Shown here one piece after another: positions 1-6,050 of a stretch of DNA of 7,521 nt; the stretch's first letter is position 1; each line of letters opens with the position of its first letter. A program made the translations under genes and the position numbers. The DNA is taken from contig JAFZXD010000247.1 in NCBI GenBank assembly GCA_017616955.1, forward strand, positions 1 to 7,521, read 5' to 3'. The notes under the pieces were generated by a model. That model saw only the letters and a program-made list of their open reading frames with translations, was not told the origin of the DNA and did no database searches. Source of the stretch: Eubacterium sp. (GTDB lineage Bacteria; Bacillota; Clostridia; Lachnospirales; Lachnospiraceae).

Positions 1-333
1 GTTATATGCGGTGGTGATTTCAATCATGATTTCACAACCGATTCGAAGGAATACTTCAATCCGGGAACAGATAAGAGTTACAGCTGGTGTAATCCATTTC
101 CTGACAATATAATTCCTGTGGGATTCAAGAAATGTACTGAGTATTCGGAGAGTAAGGTTGCTACAACCAGATATACCAATATTCCTTATTCACCGGAAGA
201 CAGTTTTACTGTTATTCTTGACGGATTTATCGTGTCTGACAATGTAAAGTGTAACTATGTTCAGAATATAGATACAGGTTATAAGTATACAGATCATAAC
301 CCAGTTGTTATGAAGTTTGAGCTCGTTCAGTAG
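1..333 (+). CDS. Endonuclease/exonuclease/phosphatase (EEP) family hydrolase, C-terminal part
   Basis: The frame is open from the first base of the window (VICGGDFNHDF...) and ends at TAG 331-333, giving 110 residues; the N-terminus lies upstream. Seen directly: GGDFNHD near residues 4-10, the metal/phosphate-site GDFN motif of the EEP (DNase I-like) fold; ILDGFIVSDN around residues 78-87, matching the family's D-x-I/F-x-x-S segment; and TDHNPVV near the end, matching the catalytic (S/T)DH-x-P-V motif. Members hydrolyse phosphodiester or phosphomonoester bonds with a divalent metal (nucleases, sphingomyelinases, inositol and sugar phosphatases). The substrate cannot be told from this fragment. 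The three motifs are intact, so the enzyme is probably active. It is followed by 73 noncoding bases before the tautomerase gene. Confidence 0.85.
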   Translation, partial: VICGGDFNHDFTTDSKEYFNPGTDKSYSWCNPFPDNIIPVGFKKCTEYSESKVATTRYTNIPYSPEDSFTVILDGFIVSDNVKCNYVQNIDTGYKYTDHNPVVMKFELVQ

Positions 334-362
334 TTGAGCGAAGAGTTTATAAAAGTTATAGG
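334..362 (+). promoter_or_regulatory. Candidate sigma-A promoter for the tautomerase-antiporter unit
   Basis: TTGAGC at 334-339 and TATAGG at 357-362 are separated by 17 bases. Each matches the sigma-A consensus at four of six positions. The site starts directly after the stop of the upstream gene and would give a leader of roughly 35-40 bases. Weak match; readthrough from upstream is equally possible. Confidence 0.3.
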
Positions 363-380
363 CTGCAGTTTGCAGCAACT
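354..380 (+). other. Small RNA hairpin in the leader before the tautomerase gene
   Basis: GCTGCA (362-367) and TGCAGC (371-376) form a perfect 6-bp stem with a 3-base loop. AGTT (354-357) and AACT (377-380) can extend it past a 4-base bulge. No T-run follows, so it is not a convincing terminator. It may be a 5' or 3' end-stabilising structure. The rest of 334-406 shows only the promoter candidate and the ribosome binding site AAGGAGGG at 392-399. Confidence 0.35.
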
Positions 381-406
381 ATCTAAGTTATAAGGAGGGC
401 AGGCAT

Positions 407-748
407 ATGCCATTTATTGATTCCAAGATTTCAATCAAAGTTAGTGATGAGAAGAAGGAAATCATCAAGACAAAGCTTGGTGAGGCTGCATCTATCATCG
501 GAAAACCCGAAAGATTCGTTATGATCGGATTTGATGACGATTATACACTCTATTTCGGTGGAAAGAAGATGGAGAAGGCTGTATATGTTGCTGTTGACGT
601 ATATGGTTCGGATAATTCGCCTGCCGCAAATGAGATGACAGCTAAAATCTGTGAGATATACGGAGAAGAACTCGGAATTCCTGCGGACAACATATATGTT
701 GAATACAGATCCACAAGAGACTGGGGCTGGAACGGAGGAAACTTCTAG
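407..748 (+). CDS. MIF/phenylpyruvate tautomerase family protein
   Basis: A 113-residue protein, the usual length for the macrophage migration inhibitory factor (MIF) family of homotrimeric tautomerases. Seen: Met1-Pro2, where Pro2 becomes the N-terminal catalytic base after Met removal; Gly32-Lys33-Pro34, the conserved GKP with the active-site lysine; FGGKK in the middle; and a C-terminal YVEYRSTRDWGWNGGNF closely like the family's Y-x-x-Y...VGWNG-x-x-F ending. MIF proteins tautomerise phenylpyruvate and D-dopachrome in vitro; the natural bacterial substrate is generally unknown. The start is fixed by AAGGAGGG (392-399) 7 bases upstream of ATG and by the need for Pro2. Stop TAG 746-748 is one base before the antiporter ATG, and its last WNGGNF codons contain that gene's ribosome binding site, so the two are co-transcribed and probably translationally coupled. 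Confidence 0.9.
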   Translation: MPFIDSKISIKVSDEKKEIIKTKLGEAASIIGKPERFVMIGFDDDYTLYFGGKKMEKAVYVAVDVYGSDNSPAANEMTAKICEIYGEELGIPADNIYVEYRSTRDWGWNGGNF

Positions 749-749
749 T

Positions 750-2420
750 ATGAAGAAGAAGGGAATAATTTTCCTATTTGGAGCTGTTATTATATTTGCC
801 GTACTGTTGGCATTTTCGCTTAATAGTCCGGGGACTGTAGATCCTGAAACTTATAAGCCGGCGGTATACTCGAGTATATTCTCGCTGCTTCCGCCGGTCA
901 TAGCTATAATCCTGGCACTTATAACCAAAGAAGTTTATTCGTCGCTTTTTGTCGGAATAGTTTCGGGAGCGCTTTTATATGCTAACGGAAATATGGAACT
1001 TATGCTGAACACCATGATGTTCAATGAAGAGGGCGGTATGGTATATAAGCTTGCTGACAGCTGGAATGTTGGTATACTGATATTCCTTGTTGTTCTTGGT
1101 ATCATGGTTGCTCTTATGAATAAGGTCGGTGGTTCGGCTGCATTCGGTATATGGGCATCAGAGCATATCAAGTCCAGAGTTGGAACTCAGATAGCTACGG
1201 TTCTTCTCGGAGTTATGATATTTGTCGATGACTACTTTAACTGTCTTACAGTTGGTTCGGTTATGCGTCCGGTTACGGACAGACAGAAGATATCCCGTGC
1301 AAAGCTTGCGTATCTTATAGATGCAACTGCTGCGCCGGTATGTATCATAGCACCTGTTTCAAGCTGGGCTGCTGCTGTTACTTCATCAGTTCCGGATGAT
1401 TCGGGAATAAATGGATTCTCCATGTTCCTGAAGACTATTCCTTATAACTTCTATGCGCTTACAACACTTATAATGATGCTTGCTATGATCATTATGAAGT
1501 TTGAATATGGTCCTATGAAGGTTCATGAAAAGAACGCGGTTGAGAAGAATGACCTCTTTACTACTGAAGCTAGACCTTACGGAAATGCGGATCAGGAAAT
1601 GAAGACACCTTACGGAAAGGTTATTGATCTGGTATTTCCTGTAATCATACTTATTGTATGCTGTATCTTCGGTATGGTTTATACAGGTGGTTTCTTCTCG
1701 GGTGAAAGCTTTATCAAGGCTTTTGCCGATGCTGATGCATCAGTCGGACTTGTTATAGGAAGCTTTATCACACTGATCATAACATTCTGTTTCTATATGG
1801 TAAGAGGTGTTCTTACATTTAAAGAATTTACAGAGTGTATACCTGAAGGATTTAAGGCGATGGTTGCGCCTATACTGATACTTACTATGGCTTGGACACT
1901 TTCCGGAATGACAGGACTGCTTGGAGCTAAGTTCTATGTTCATGATATAGTTGCAGCTTCAGCGGGTGGAATTCAGATGTTCCTGCCTGCAATCATATTC
2001 CTGGTTGCGGTGTTCCTTGCGTTTTCAACTGGTACAAGCTGGGGTACATTTGCGATACTTATTCCTATAGTATGCAATGTATTCGCTGATGCTGGCTCAT
2101 ATGAGATGCTTGTTATATCTATATCAGCATGTCTGGCAGGAGCTGTCTGCGGTGACCACTGTTCGCCGATATCGGATACAACCATCATGGCATCAGCCGG
2201 AGCACATTCGGATCATGTAAATCATGTTTCGACTCAGCTTCCATATGCACTTACAGCAGCAGGAGTTTCCGCAGTAGGTTATCTTATAGCCGGAATAGTG
2301 GGATATAAAACAGAAAGCTCGGCAGCTCTTATATCTCTGCCGATAACGCTTATACTTCTTATAATAACGTTGCTTGTTATAAAAAATCTTTTCGCAAAAG
2401 ATGTATCAGAAGAGAAATAA
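750..2420 (+). CDS. Na+/H+ antiporter, NhaC family
   Basis: A 556-residue polytopic membrane protein with roughly a dozen hydrophobic segments, beginning with a Lys-rich N-terminus and a membrane helix at about residues 5-22. Conserved motifs: FVDDYFNCLTVGSVMRPV around residues 158-175, with the Asp pair D160-D161; STGTSWGTF around 426-434; and GDHCSPISDTT around 468-478. These Asp/His/Ser/Thr-rich stretches in membrane helices are typical of NhaC-type (PF03553) Na+/H+ exchangers, which expel Na+ for H+. Transport of an organic acid or amino acid cannot be excluded, since NhaC belongs to the broad ion transporter superfamily. The frame is open back to 651, but ATG 750 is preferred because GGAGG lies at 734-738, the membrane segment follows at once, and any upstream start would overlap the tautomerase. 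A strong terminator follows 46 bases after the stop. Confidence 0.88.
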   Translation: MKKKGIIFLFGAVIIFAVLLAFSLNSPGTVDPETYKPAVYSSIFSLLPPVIAIILALITKEVYSSLFVGIVSGALLYANGNMELMLNTMMFNEEGGMVYKLADSWNVGILIFLVVLGIMVALMNKVGGSAAFGIWASEHIKSRVGTQIATVLLGVMIFVDDYFNCLTVGSVMRPVTDRQKISRAKLAYLIDATAAPVCIIAPVSSWAAAVTSSVPDDSGINGFSMFLKTIPYNFYALTTLIMMLAMIIMKFEYGPMKVHEKNAVEKNDLFTTEARPYGNADQEMKTPYGKVIDLVFPVIILIVCCIFGMVYTGGFFSGESFIKAFADADASVGLVIGSFITLIITFCFYMVRGVLTFKEFTECIPEGFKAMVAPILILTMAWTLSGMTGLLGAKFYVHDIVAASAGGIQMFLPAIIFLVAVFLAFSTGTSWGTFAILIPIVCNVFADAGSYEMLVISISACLAGAVCGDHCSPISDTTIMASAGAHSDHVNHVSTQLPYALTAAGVSAVGYLIAGIVGYKTESSAALISLPITLILLIITLLVIKNLFAKDVSEEK

Positions 2421-2437
2421 TTATAATGACAGTCGGG

Positions 2438-2466
2438 TTTACAAGACTCGCTATATGTGATATCTT
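2438..2466 (+). promoter_or_regulatory. Candidate cysS operon promoter (extended -10) running into the upstream terminator
   Basis: TTTACA (2438-2443) is followed after 17 bases by TATCTT (2461-2466). TG at 2458-2459 sits one base before the -10, the extended -10 arrangement common in Firmicutes. The predicted start, about 2472-2474, falls inside the left arm of the terminator at 2467-2505. Transcripts started here would lack the outer half of that stem. Promoter matches are moderate (five of six and four of six). Confidence 0.45.
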
Positions 2467-2505
2467 ATAGGTTGGCGTTTCATAGACAAATGCCAACCTA
2501 TTTTA
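2467..2505 (+). terminator. Intrinsic terminator after the antiporter gene
   Basis: ATAGGTTGGCGTTT (2467-2480) pairs with AAATGCCAACCTAT (2488-2501): 14 bp with a single G-U pair, around the 7-base loop CATAGAC. TTTTATT follows directly at 2501-2507. This is a textbook rho-independent terminator on the plus strand. It ends only 32 bases before the cysS start codon and separates the tautomerase-antiporter unit from the cysS operon. Confidence 0.88.
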
Positions 2506-2537
2506 TTATAAATCCAAAACATTTAAGAGGGCTTGTG

Positions 2538-3974
2538 ATGAAAATATACAACACTTTAACACGAAGAAAAGAAGACTTTGTTCCTATTCAGGAAGGCAAG
2601 GTTGGTATCTATGTGTGTGGACCTACAGTATATGATTTCATTCATATTGGTAATGCTCGTCCTATGATTGTATTTGATACACTCAGAAGATATCTGGAGC
2701 ATAAAGGATATGAGGTAAACTTCGTATCGAACTTCACAGATATAGATGACAAGATTATTAATCGTTCGATCCAGGAAGGAATTCCTGCCGGTGAAGTATC
2801 CGAGAAGTACATCGCTGAATGTAAGAAGGATATGGAAGCTCTGAATGTGCGTACAGCAACAACACATCCTCAGGCAACTAAGGAAATACCTGAAATGATC
2901 GATATGGTTCAGACACTTATCGATAAAGGACACGCATATGAGAAGAATGGAACTGTTTACTTCAGAGTAAGAAGCTTTGACGGTTACGGAAAACTTTCTC
3001 ATAAGAATATAGATGATCTTGAGTCGGGACACAGAGCAGATGCTCATGCTCTTAAGGTTTCCGGCGAGGATGAGAAGGAAGACAGCCTTGATTTCGTTCT
3101 TTGGAAACCTAAGAAGGAAGGTGAGCCTTTCTGGAATTCACCTTGGGGCGAAGGTCGTCCGGGATGGCATCTTGAATGCTCATGCATGTCTAAGAAATAC
3201 GTAGGTGAAACTATAGATATTCATGCAGGAGGAGAGGATCTTATATTCCCTCATCATGAAAATGAGATCGCTCAAAGTGAGGCTACAAACGATAAGCCGT
3301 TCGCTAATTACTGGATGCACAACGGTTTCCTTAAGATCAACGGAGATAAGATGTCCAAGTCACTTGGAAACTTCTTTACAGTTAGAGATATCTGTGCTCA
3401 GTATGATCCACAGGTGCTTAGATTCTTTATGCTTTCTGCACAGTACAGAACTCCTCTTAACTTCTCAAGAGATCTTATAGAGGATAGTGCTAAGGGACTT
3501 GAGCGTATCCTTAACGGTGCTGAAAAGCTTACTGATATCATAGCTAAAGATAATAAGAAACCTCTATCAGACGAAGAGAAGAAGCTTCTTGATGAAGAAC
3601 TTCCTAAGTTTGTACAGAAGTTTGATGAAGCTATGGATGATGACCTGAATACAGCAGATGCTGTATCAGCTGTATTCGAGCTTATCAGATTTACAAACGC
3701 AAGCACAAATACAGAATCTTCTTCTGATTTTGCTCAGGCACTTTATGATACATTATCAGAACTTTCTGAGAAGGTACTTGGTATAAAGCTTACCAGAGCA
3801 GAAGAATCAATGGATGATTCATTTGTTGCTAAGATAGAAGAGCTTATAGCTGAAAGAACTGCTGCAAAGAAGGAAAAGAACTTTGCAAGAGCAGATGAGA
3901 TAAGAGCTGAGCTTCTTGGTATGGGAATTGTGATCGAAGATACCAGAGAAGGCGTTAAGTGGAAGAAAGCCTAA
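2538..3974 (+). CDS. cysS: Cysteinyl-tRNA synthetase
   Basis: A class I aminoacyl-tRNA synthetase that charges tRNA-Cys with cysteine using ATP in the cytoplasm. At 478 residues it is close to the E. coli enzyme (461). Seen: the HIGH-type signature as HIGN at residues 36-39; the zinc ligands Cys27 (YVCGPTVYD), Cys214 (HLECSCMS), His239 and Glu243 (FPHHENE), which bind cysteine through the metal; and KMSKS at 271-275 in GDKMSKSLGN. A C-terminal helical anticodon-binding region with RAxEIRAEL near the end is also typical. ATG 2538 is chosen because AAGAGGG (2525-2531) lies 6 bases upstream and the protein then begins MKIYNTLTRRK as expected. The frame extends upstream to a GTG at 2457, but that stretch is terminator. 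No T-box fits in the 117-base gap. mrnC follows after 4 bases. Confidence 0.97.
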   Translation: MKIYNTLTRRKEDFVPIQEGKVGIYVCGPTVYDFIHIGNARPMIVFDTLRRYLEHKGYEVNFVSNFTDIDDKIINRSIQEGIPAGEVSEKYIAECKKDMEALNVRTATTHPQATKEIPEMIDMVQTLIDKGHAYEKNGTVYFRVRSFDGYGKLSHKNIDDLESGHRADAHALKVSGEDEKEDSLDFVLWKPKKEGEPFWNSPWGEGRPGWHLECSCMSKKYVGETIDIHAGGEDLIFPHHENEIAQSEATNDKPFANYWMHNGFLKINGDKMSKSLGNFFTVRDICAQYDPQVLRFFMLSAQYRTPLNFSRDLIEDSAKGLERILNGAEKLTDIIAKDNKKPLSDEEKKLLDEELPKFVQKFDEAMDDDLNTADAVSAVFELIRFTNASTNTESSSDFAQALYDTLSELSEKVLGIKLTRAEESMDDSFVAKIEELIAERTAAKKEKNFARADEIRAELLGMGIVIEDTREGVKWKKA

Positions 3975-3978
3975 ATAT

Positions 3979-4419
3979 ATGAGTAATATAGATTACAATA
4001 TAAATTTAAACAGAGATATGGTGCTTTCACCTCATGAGGTATCGTCAAAGTATTCGCCTTTGGCGCTGGCTTATATAGGTGACAGCATCTATGATCTGTA
4101 TATAAAAACGTTTTTTGTACTTGGTTCCAATATGCAGCCGGAAAAGTATCATAAGAAAGTTTCTTCGATAGTTTCCGCGAATTCTCAGTCGGATTTTATA
4201 GATTTCTATATGGAACAGCTGACTGAGGAAGAGCAGGCTGTGTACAGAAGAGCTCGTAATTCATCGCCTCATACGAAGGCTAAGAATGCGACTCTTGAGA
4301 ATTACCTGAAGGCTACGGGGTTCGAAGCTGTACTGGGATATCTATATCTCTCGGGACAGGATGAAAGACTTAGTATTATTATATCGGCAGTATTTGATTT
4401 TTTTAGTAGTAATAAGTAA
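3979..4419 (+). CDS. mrnC: Mini-ribonuclease III
   Basis: A 146-residue protein matching Mini-III, a dimeric RNase III-like enzyme without a dsRNA-binding domain. In Bacillus it matures the ends of 23S rRNA. Seen: LALAYIGDSIYD around residues 28-39, with Asp35 in the catalytic position; HKKVSSIVSA around 58-67; the basic stretch YRRARNSSPHTKAKNA around 89-104; and FEAVLGYLYL around 115-124, with Glu116 as the second metal-binding acid. The adjacency cysS-mrnC-rlmB is the standard Firmicute order and supports the assignment. It starts 4 bases after the cysS stop; the ribosome binding site is weak (GGAAG at 3961-3965, inside the cysS end), suggesting translational coupling. A hairpin spans its stop codon. 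Confidence 0.95.
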   Translation: MSNIDYNINLNRDMVLSPHEVSSKYSPLALAYIGDSIYDLYIKTFFVLGSNMQPEKYHKKVSSIVSANSQSDFIDFYMEQLTEEEQAVYRRARNSSPHTKAKNATLENYLKATGFEAVLGYLYLSGQDERLSIIISAVFDFFSSNK

Positions 4420-4436
4420 CTGTTCGAATCAGTTAC
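4416..4436 (+). other. Hairpin spanning the mrnC stop codon
   Basis: GTAACTG (4416-4422) and CAGTTAC (4430-4436) form a perfect 7-bp stem around the 7-base loop TTCGAAT. The mrnC stop TAA (4417-4419) is inside the left arm, and the rlmB ribosome binding site (AAGGA 4440-4444) begins 3 bases after the right arm. No T-run follows, so termination is unlikely. A role in RNA stability or in coupling to rlmB translation is possible. Confidence 0.5.
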
Positions 4437-4453
4437 CATAAGGAATTGGAAAA

Positions 4454-5275
4454 ATGGCATACGAAATATTCGGAAAAGACATGACAGAGCTTTATTCAGA
4501 GCCGGCAGGCGGAAGCTCTGAGTTGAAAAAAGAAGAAAGAATTAACAATGACAGACTTGAAGGACGTAACAGTATTCTTGAGGCTATTAAAGCAGGAAGA
4601 ACTATAGACAAACTCTATATACAGGATGGTCTCAGAGATGCAACGATCCAGAAGATTCTGAATAAGGTTAAAGGAACCGGTACAGCTGTTAGCTTTGTAA
4701 AGAAGCAGAGACTGGATTCTATGTCTGAAACAGGACATCATCAGGGAGTGATCGCGCAGACCACTTCATATGAATATGCAGAGCTTGAAGACATATTTGA
4801 ACTTGCTGCAAAGAGAAAGGAACCTCCATTCATCATAATTCTCGATGAGATAGAGGATCCTCATAATCTCGGCGCTATCATAAGAACGGCAAATATCTGT
4901 GGTGCTCACGGTGTTATCATTCCAAAGCACAGAGCATCCGGACTTACAGCTACGGTTGTAAGATCATCTGCCGGAGCTATCAACTTTACACCTGTTGTAA
5001 AGGTTACCAACATATCAAGAACCATAGATGAGCTTAAGGCTCGCGGAATGTGGTTTGCTTGTGCCGATATGGATGGTGAGGTTATGTACAAATGTAATCT
5101 TACCGGTTCTATCGGACTTGTTATCGGTAATGAAGGTTCGGGGGTATCGAGACTTGTTAAGGAGAAGTGCGATTACATCGTATCTATTCCTATGCATGGC
5201 GATATTGAATCTCTAAATGCATCTGTTGCTACAGGTATACTTGCATATGAGATAGTCAGACAGCGTTATTCGTAA
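4454..5275 (+). CDS. rlmB: 23S rRNA 2'-O-ribose methyltransferase, RlmB/TrmH (SpoU) family
   Basis: A 273-residue SPOUT-class methyltransferase. It transfers a methyl group from S-adenosylmethionine to a ribose 2'-OH; RlmB modifies the equivalent of G2251 in the 23S rRNA peptidyl-transferase loop. Seen: an N-terminal substrate-binding domain beginning LEGRNSILEAIKAG around residues 35-48; motif 1 LDEIEDPHNLGAIIRTA at 130-146, with the catalytic Arg; motif 2 IGNEGSGVSRL around 224-234; and motif 3 IPMHGDIESLNASVA at 245-259. Motifs 2 and 3 build the trefoil-knot SAM site. About 34 residues precede the usual family start (B. subtilis RlmB is 249 residues); this Lys/Glu-rich extension is probably disordered. 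ATG 4454 is supported by AAGGA at 4440-4444. The exact target (RlmB versus another TrmH-type enzyme) is inferred from gene order. Confidence 0.92.
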   Translation: MAYEIFGKDMTELYSEPAGGSSELKKEERINNDRLEGRNSILEAIKAGRTIDKLYIQDGLRDATIQKILNKVKGTGTAVSFVKKQRLDSMSETGHHQGVIAQTTSYEYAELEDIFELAAKRKEPPFIIILDEIEDPHNLGAIIRTANICGAHGVIIPKHRASGLTATVVRSSAGAINFTPVVKVTNISRTIDELKARGMWFACADMDGEVMYKCNLTGSIGLVIGNEGSGVSRLVKEKCDYIVSIPMHGDIESLNASVATGILAYEIVRQRYS

Positions 5276-5295
5276 AACGGTATCGTTTTATATTT
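5272..5295 (+). terminator. Weak AT-rich hairpin at the rlmB stop codon, possible attenuator
   Basis: TAAAACG (5273-5279) pairs perfectly with CGTTTTA (5284-5290) around the 4-base loop GTAT, with one more G-U pair outside (5272/5291). The rlmB stop TAA is the first part of the left arm. TATTTCTATTTATATTTT follows, T-rich but interrupted. Stem strength is low, so termination would be partial at best; it could lower transcription into sigH relative to rlmB. Confidence 0.35.
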
Positions 5296-5322
5296 CTATT
5301 TATATTTTAAAGAGATGAGATT

Positions 5323-5925
5323 ATGACAAAATACGAAAAGCTTCCGGATAACTTGATCCTTGAATTAATTAATAAAGGCGATAAAGAAGCAGAAGAATAT
5401 ATGCTTCTTAAATACATGCCTCTGGTTAAAAGCGAGACAAGATTCCTTTATCTTGCCGGTGCCGAAACCGAAGACCTTGCTCAGGAAGGCATGATCGGAC
5501 TCTTTACGGCTATAAGAGATTATGACGCCGGTCAGGGAGCATCATTTATTACATTTGCTACCACATGCGTCAGAAACAGAATTCATACAGCACTTACATC
5601 GGCTAATCGACAGAAACATGCACCGCTCAACAGCTATATATCGCTATTCTATGACGATAAAGAAGATGGCGGACGAAATGAGATCGATGAGCTTGCAAGT
5701 GATGAAGGATATACAAATCCGGAATATATAGTTTTAAGACAGGAACAGATTGAACAGATGTACGAAGAACTGGACATGAAACTCAGTCCTGTTGAAAGAA
5801 GTGTCGCTAAACTGTATATCAAGGGATTATCTCGAAGAGAGATAGCAGAAGAGCTTGATAAGAACGAAAAATCGGTAGATAATGCTCTTACGAGAATTCA
5901 TGAGAAATTAAAAAAGAGCTGCTAA
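5323..5925 (+). CDS. sigH: RNA polymerase sigma factor, SigH (Spo0H)-like
   Basis: A 200-residue sigma-70 family protein; B. subtilis SigH is 218. It directs RNA polymerase to transition-state or stationary-phase promoters. Seen: GDKEAEEYMLLKYMPLVKS around residues 19-37 (region 1.2/2.1); EDLAQEGMIGLFTAIRDYD at 50-68 (region 2.2, core binding); TFATTCVRNRIHTAL and RQKHAPLNSYISL in regions 2.3-2.4 to 3, the latter strongly SigH-like; and LSPVERSVAKLYIKG...REIAEEL...KSVDNALTRIHEKL at 154-196, the region 4 helix-turn-helix for the -35 element. Its place after rlmB matches the Firmicute order, although yacP is missing between them and rpmG-secE-nusG does not follow. The ribosome binding site is poor (AGAGATGAG, 5311-5319). 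The last two codons and the stop lie inside a converging tRNA gene. Many Lachnospiraceae keep this gene without obvious sporulation, so its regulon is uncertain. Confidence 0.9.
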   Translation: MTKYEKLPDNLILELINKGDKEAEEYMLLKYMPLVKSETRFLYLAGAETEDLAQEGMIGLFTAIRDYDAGQGASFITFATTCVRNRIHTALTSANRQKHAPLNSYISLFYDDKEDGGRNEIDELASDEGYTNPEYIVLRQEQIEQMYEELDMKLSPVERSVAKLYIKGLSRREIAEELDKNEKSVDNALTRIHEKLKKSC

Positions 5926-5989
5926 CGGGAATCGAACCCGTGACCTCAACATTACCGATGTTGCGCTCTACCTACTGAGCTATAACAGC
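5917..5989 (-). tRNA. tRNA-Thr (anticodon GGU)
   Basis: Read on the minus strand from 5989 to 5917, 73 nucleotides fold as a complete cloverleaf. The acceptor arms GCTGTTA/TAGCAGC give 7 bp with one G-U. The D arm is GCTC/GAGC with loop AGTAGGTA. The anticodon stem is CAACA/TGTTG with loop TCGGTAA, the variable loop AGGTC, and the T arm ACGGG/CCCGT with loop TTCGATT. The discriminator is U, and CCA is not encoded. Positions 34-36 are GGU, decoding ACC and ACU threonine codons, and the body resembles Firmicute Thr tRNAs. Position 33 reads C rather than U, which is odd. Six T residues on the minus strand (5910-5915) follow the 3' end and may end transcription. The gene overlaps the 3' end of sigH by 9 bases in convergent orientation. 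Confidence 0.95.
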
Positions 5990-6021
5990 AAAAAAACTAT
6001 TGATTTGTCACACAGTTAGAT

Positions 6022-6050
6022 ATCTTACTTTATTGAATACAATAAGTCAA
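6022..6050 (-). promoter_or_regulatory. Sigma-A promoter for tRNA-Thr (minus strand)
   Basis: On the minus strand TTGACT (6050-6045) is followed after exactly 17 bases by TAAGAT (6027-6022). The matches are five of six and four of six to consensus. Transcription would start near 6015, giving a leader of about 25 bases before the tRNA 5' end at 5989. Spacing, strength and position fit a tRNA promoter. Confidence 0.65.
6030..6045. repeat. Dyad TTATTG-AATA-CAATAA in the divergent promoter region
   Basis: A perfect 6-bp inverted repeat with a 4-base centre lies almost exactly in the spacer of the minus-strand tRNA promoter (6028-6044). On the plus strand it contains TACAAT (6038-6043), a five-of-six -10 candidate for the downstream membrane-protein gene, though no good -35 sits 17 bases before it. 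It could be an operator, or just AT-rich promoter sequence. A second short inverted repeat, GTCAA (6046-6050) and TTGAC (6057-6061), lies next to it. Outside these and the ribosome binding site, 5990-6076 shows nothing else. Confidence 0.35.

Noticed and set aside
118..333. Short independent gene starting at GTG 118
   Set aside because: The same frame is open from base 1 and carries the GDFN motif upstream, so it is the tail of a larger EEP enzyme.
190..378. 62-codon minus-strand open frame covering the first intergenic region
   Set aside because: It is mostly antisense to the EEP enzyme, has no convincing ribosome binding site and matches no family.
651..749. N-terminal extension of the antiporter from ATG 651
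   Set aside because: It overlaps the well-conserved tautomerase C-terminus in another frame; ATG 750 has GGAGG at good spacing and starts directly at a membrane helix.
2422..2427. Perfect TATAAT as a -10 for cysS
   Set aside because: No -35-like hexamer lies 16-18 bases upstream, and the later TTTACA...TGaTATCTT is better placed.
2457..2537. N-terminal extension of cysS from a GTG at 2457
   Set aside because: This stretch is the terminator and leader; no ribosome binding site precedes it, and MKIYNTL at 2538 is the expected family start with AAGAGGG in place.
2421..2537. Cysteine T-box leader upstream of cysS
   Set aside because: The gap is too short and lacks the conserved T-box bulge sequence; the only strong stem is the terminator.
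2556..3047. 163-codon minus-strand open frame
   Set aside because: It lies fully antisense to the highly conserved cysS N-terminal half, is Cys/Ser/Ile-rich as expected for a codon-bias shadow, and resembles no family.
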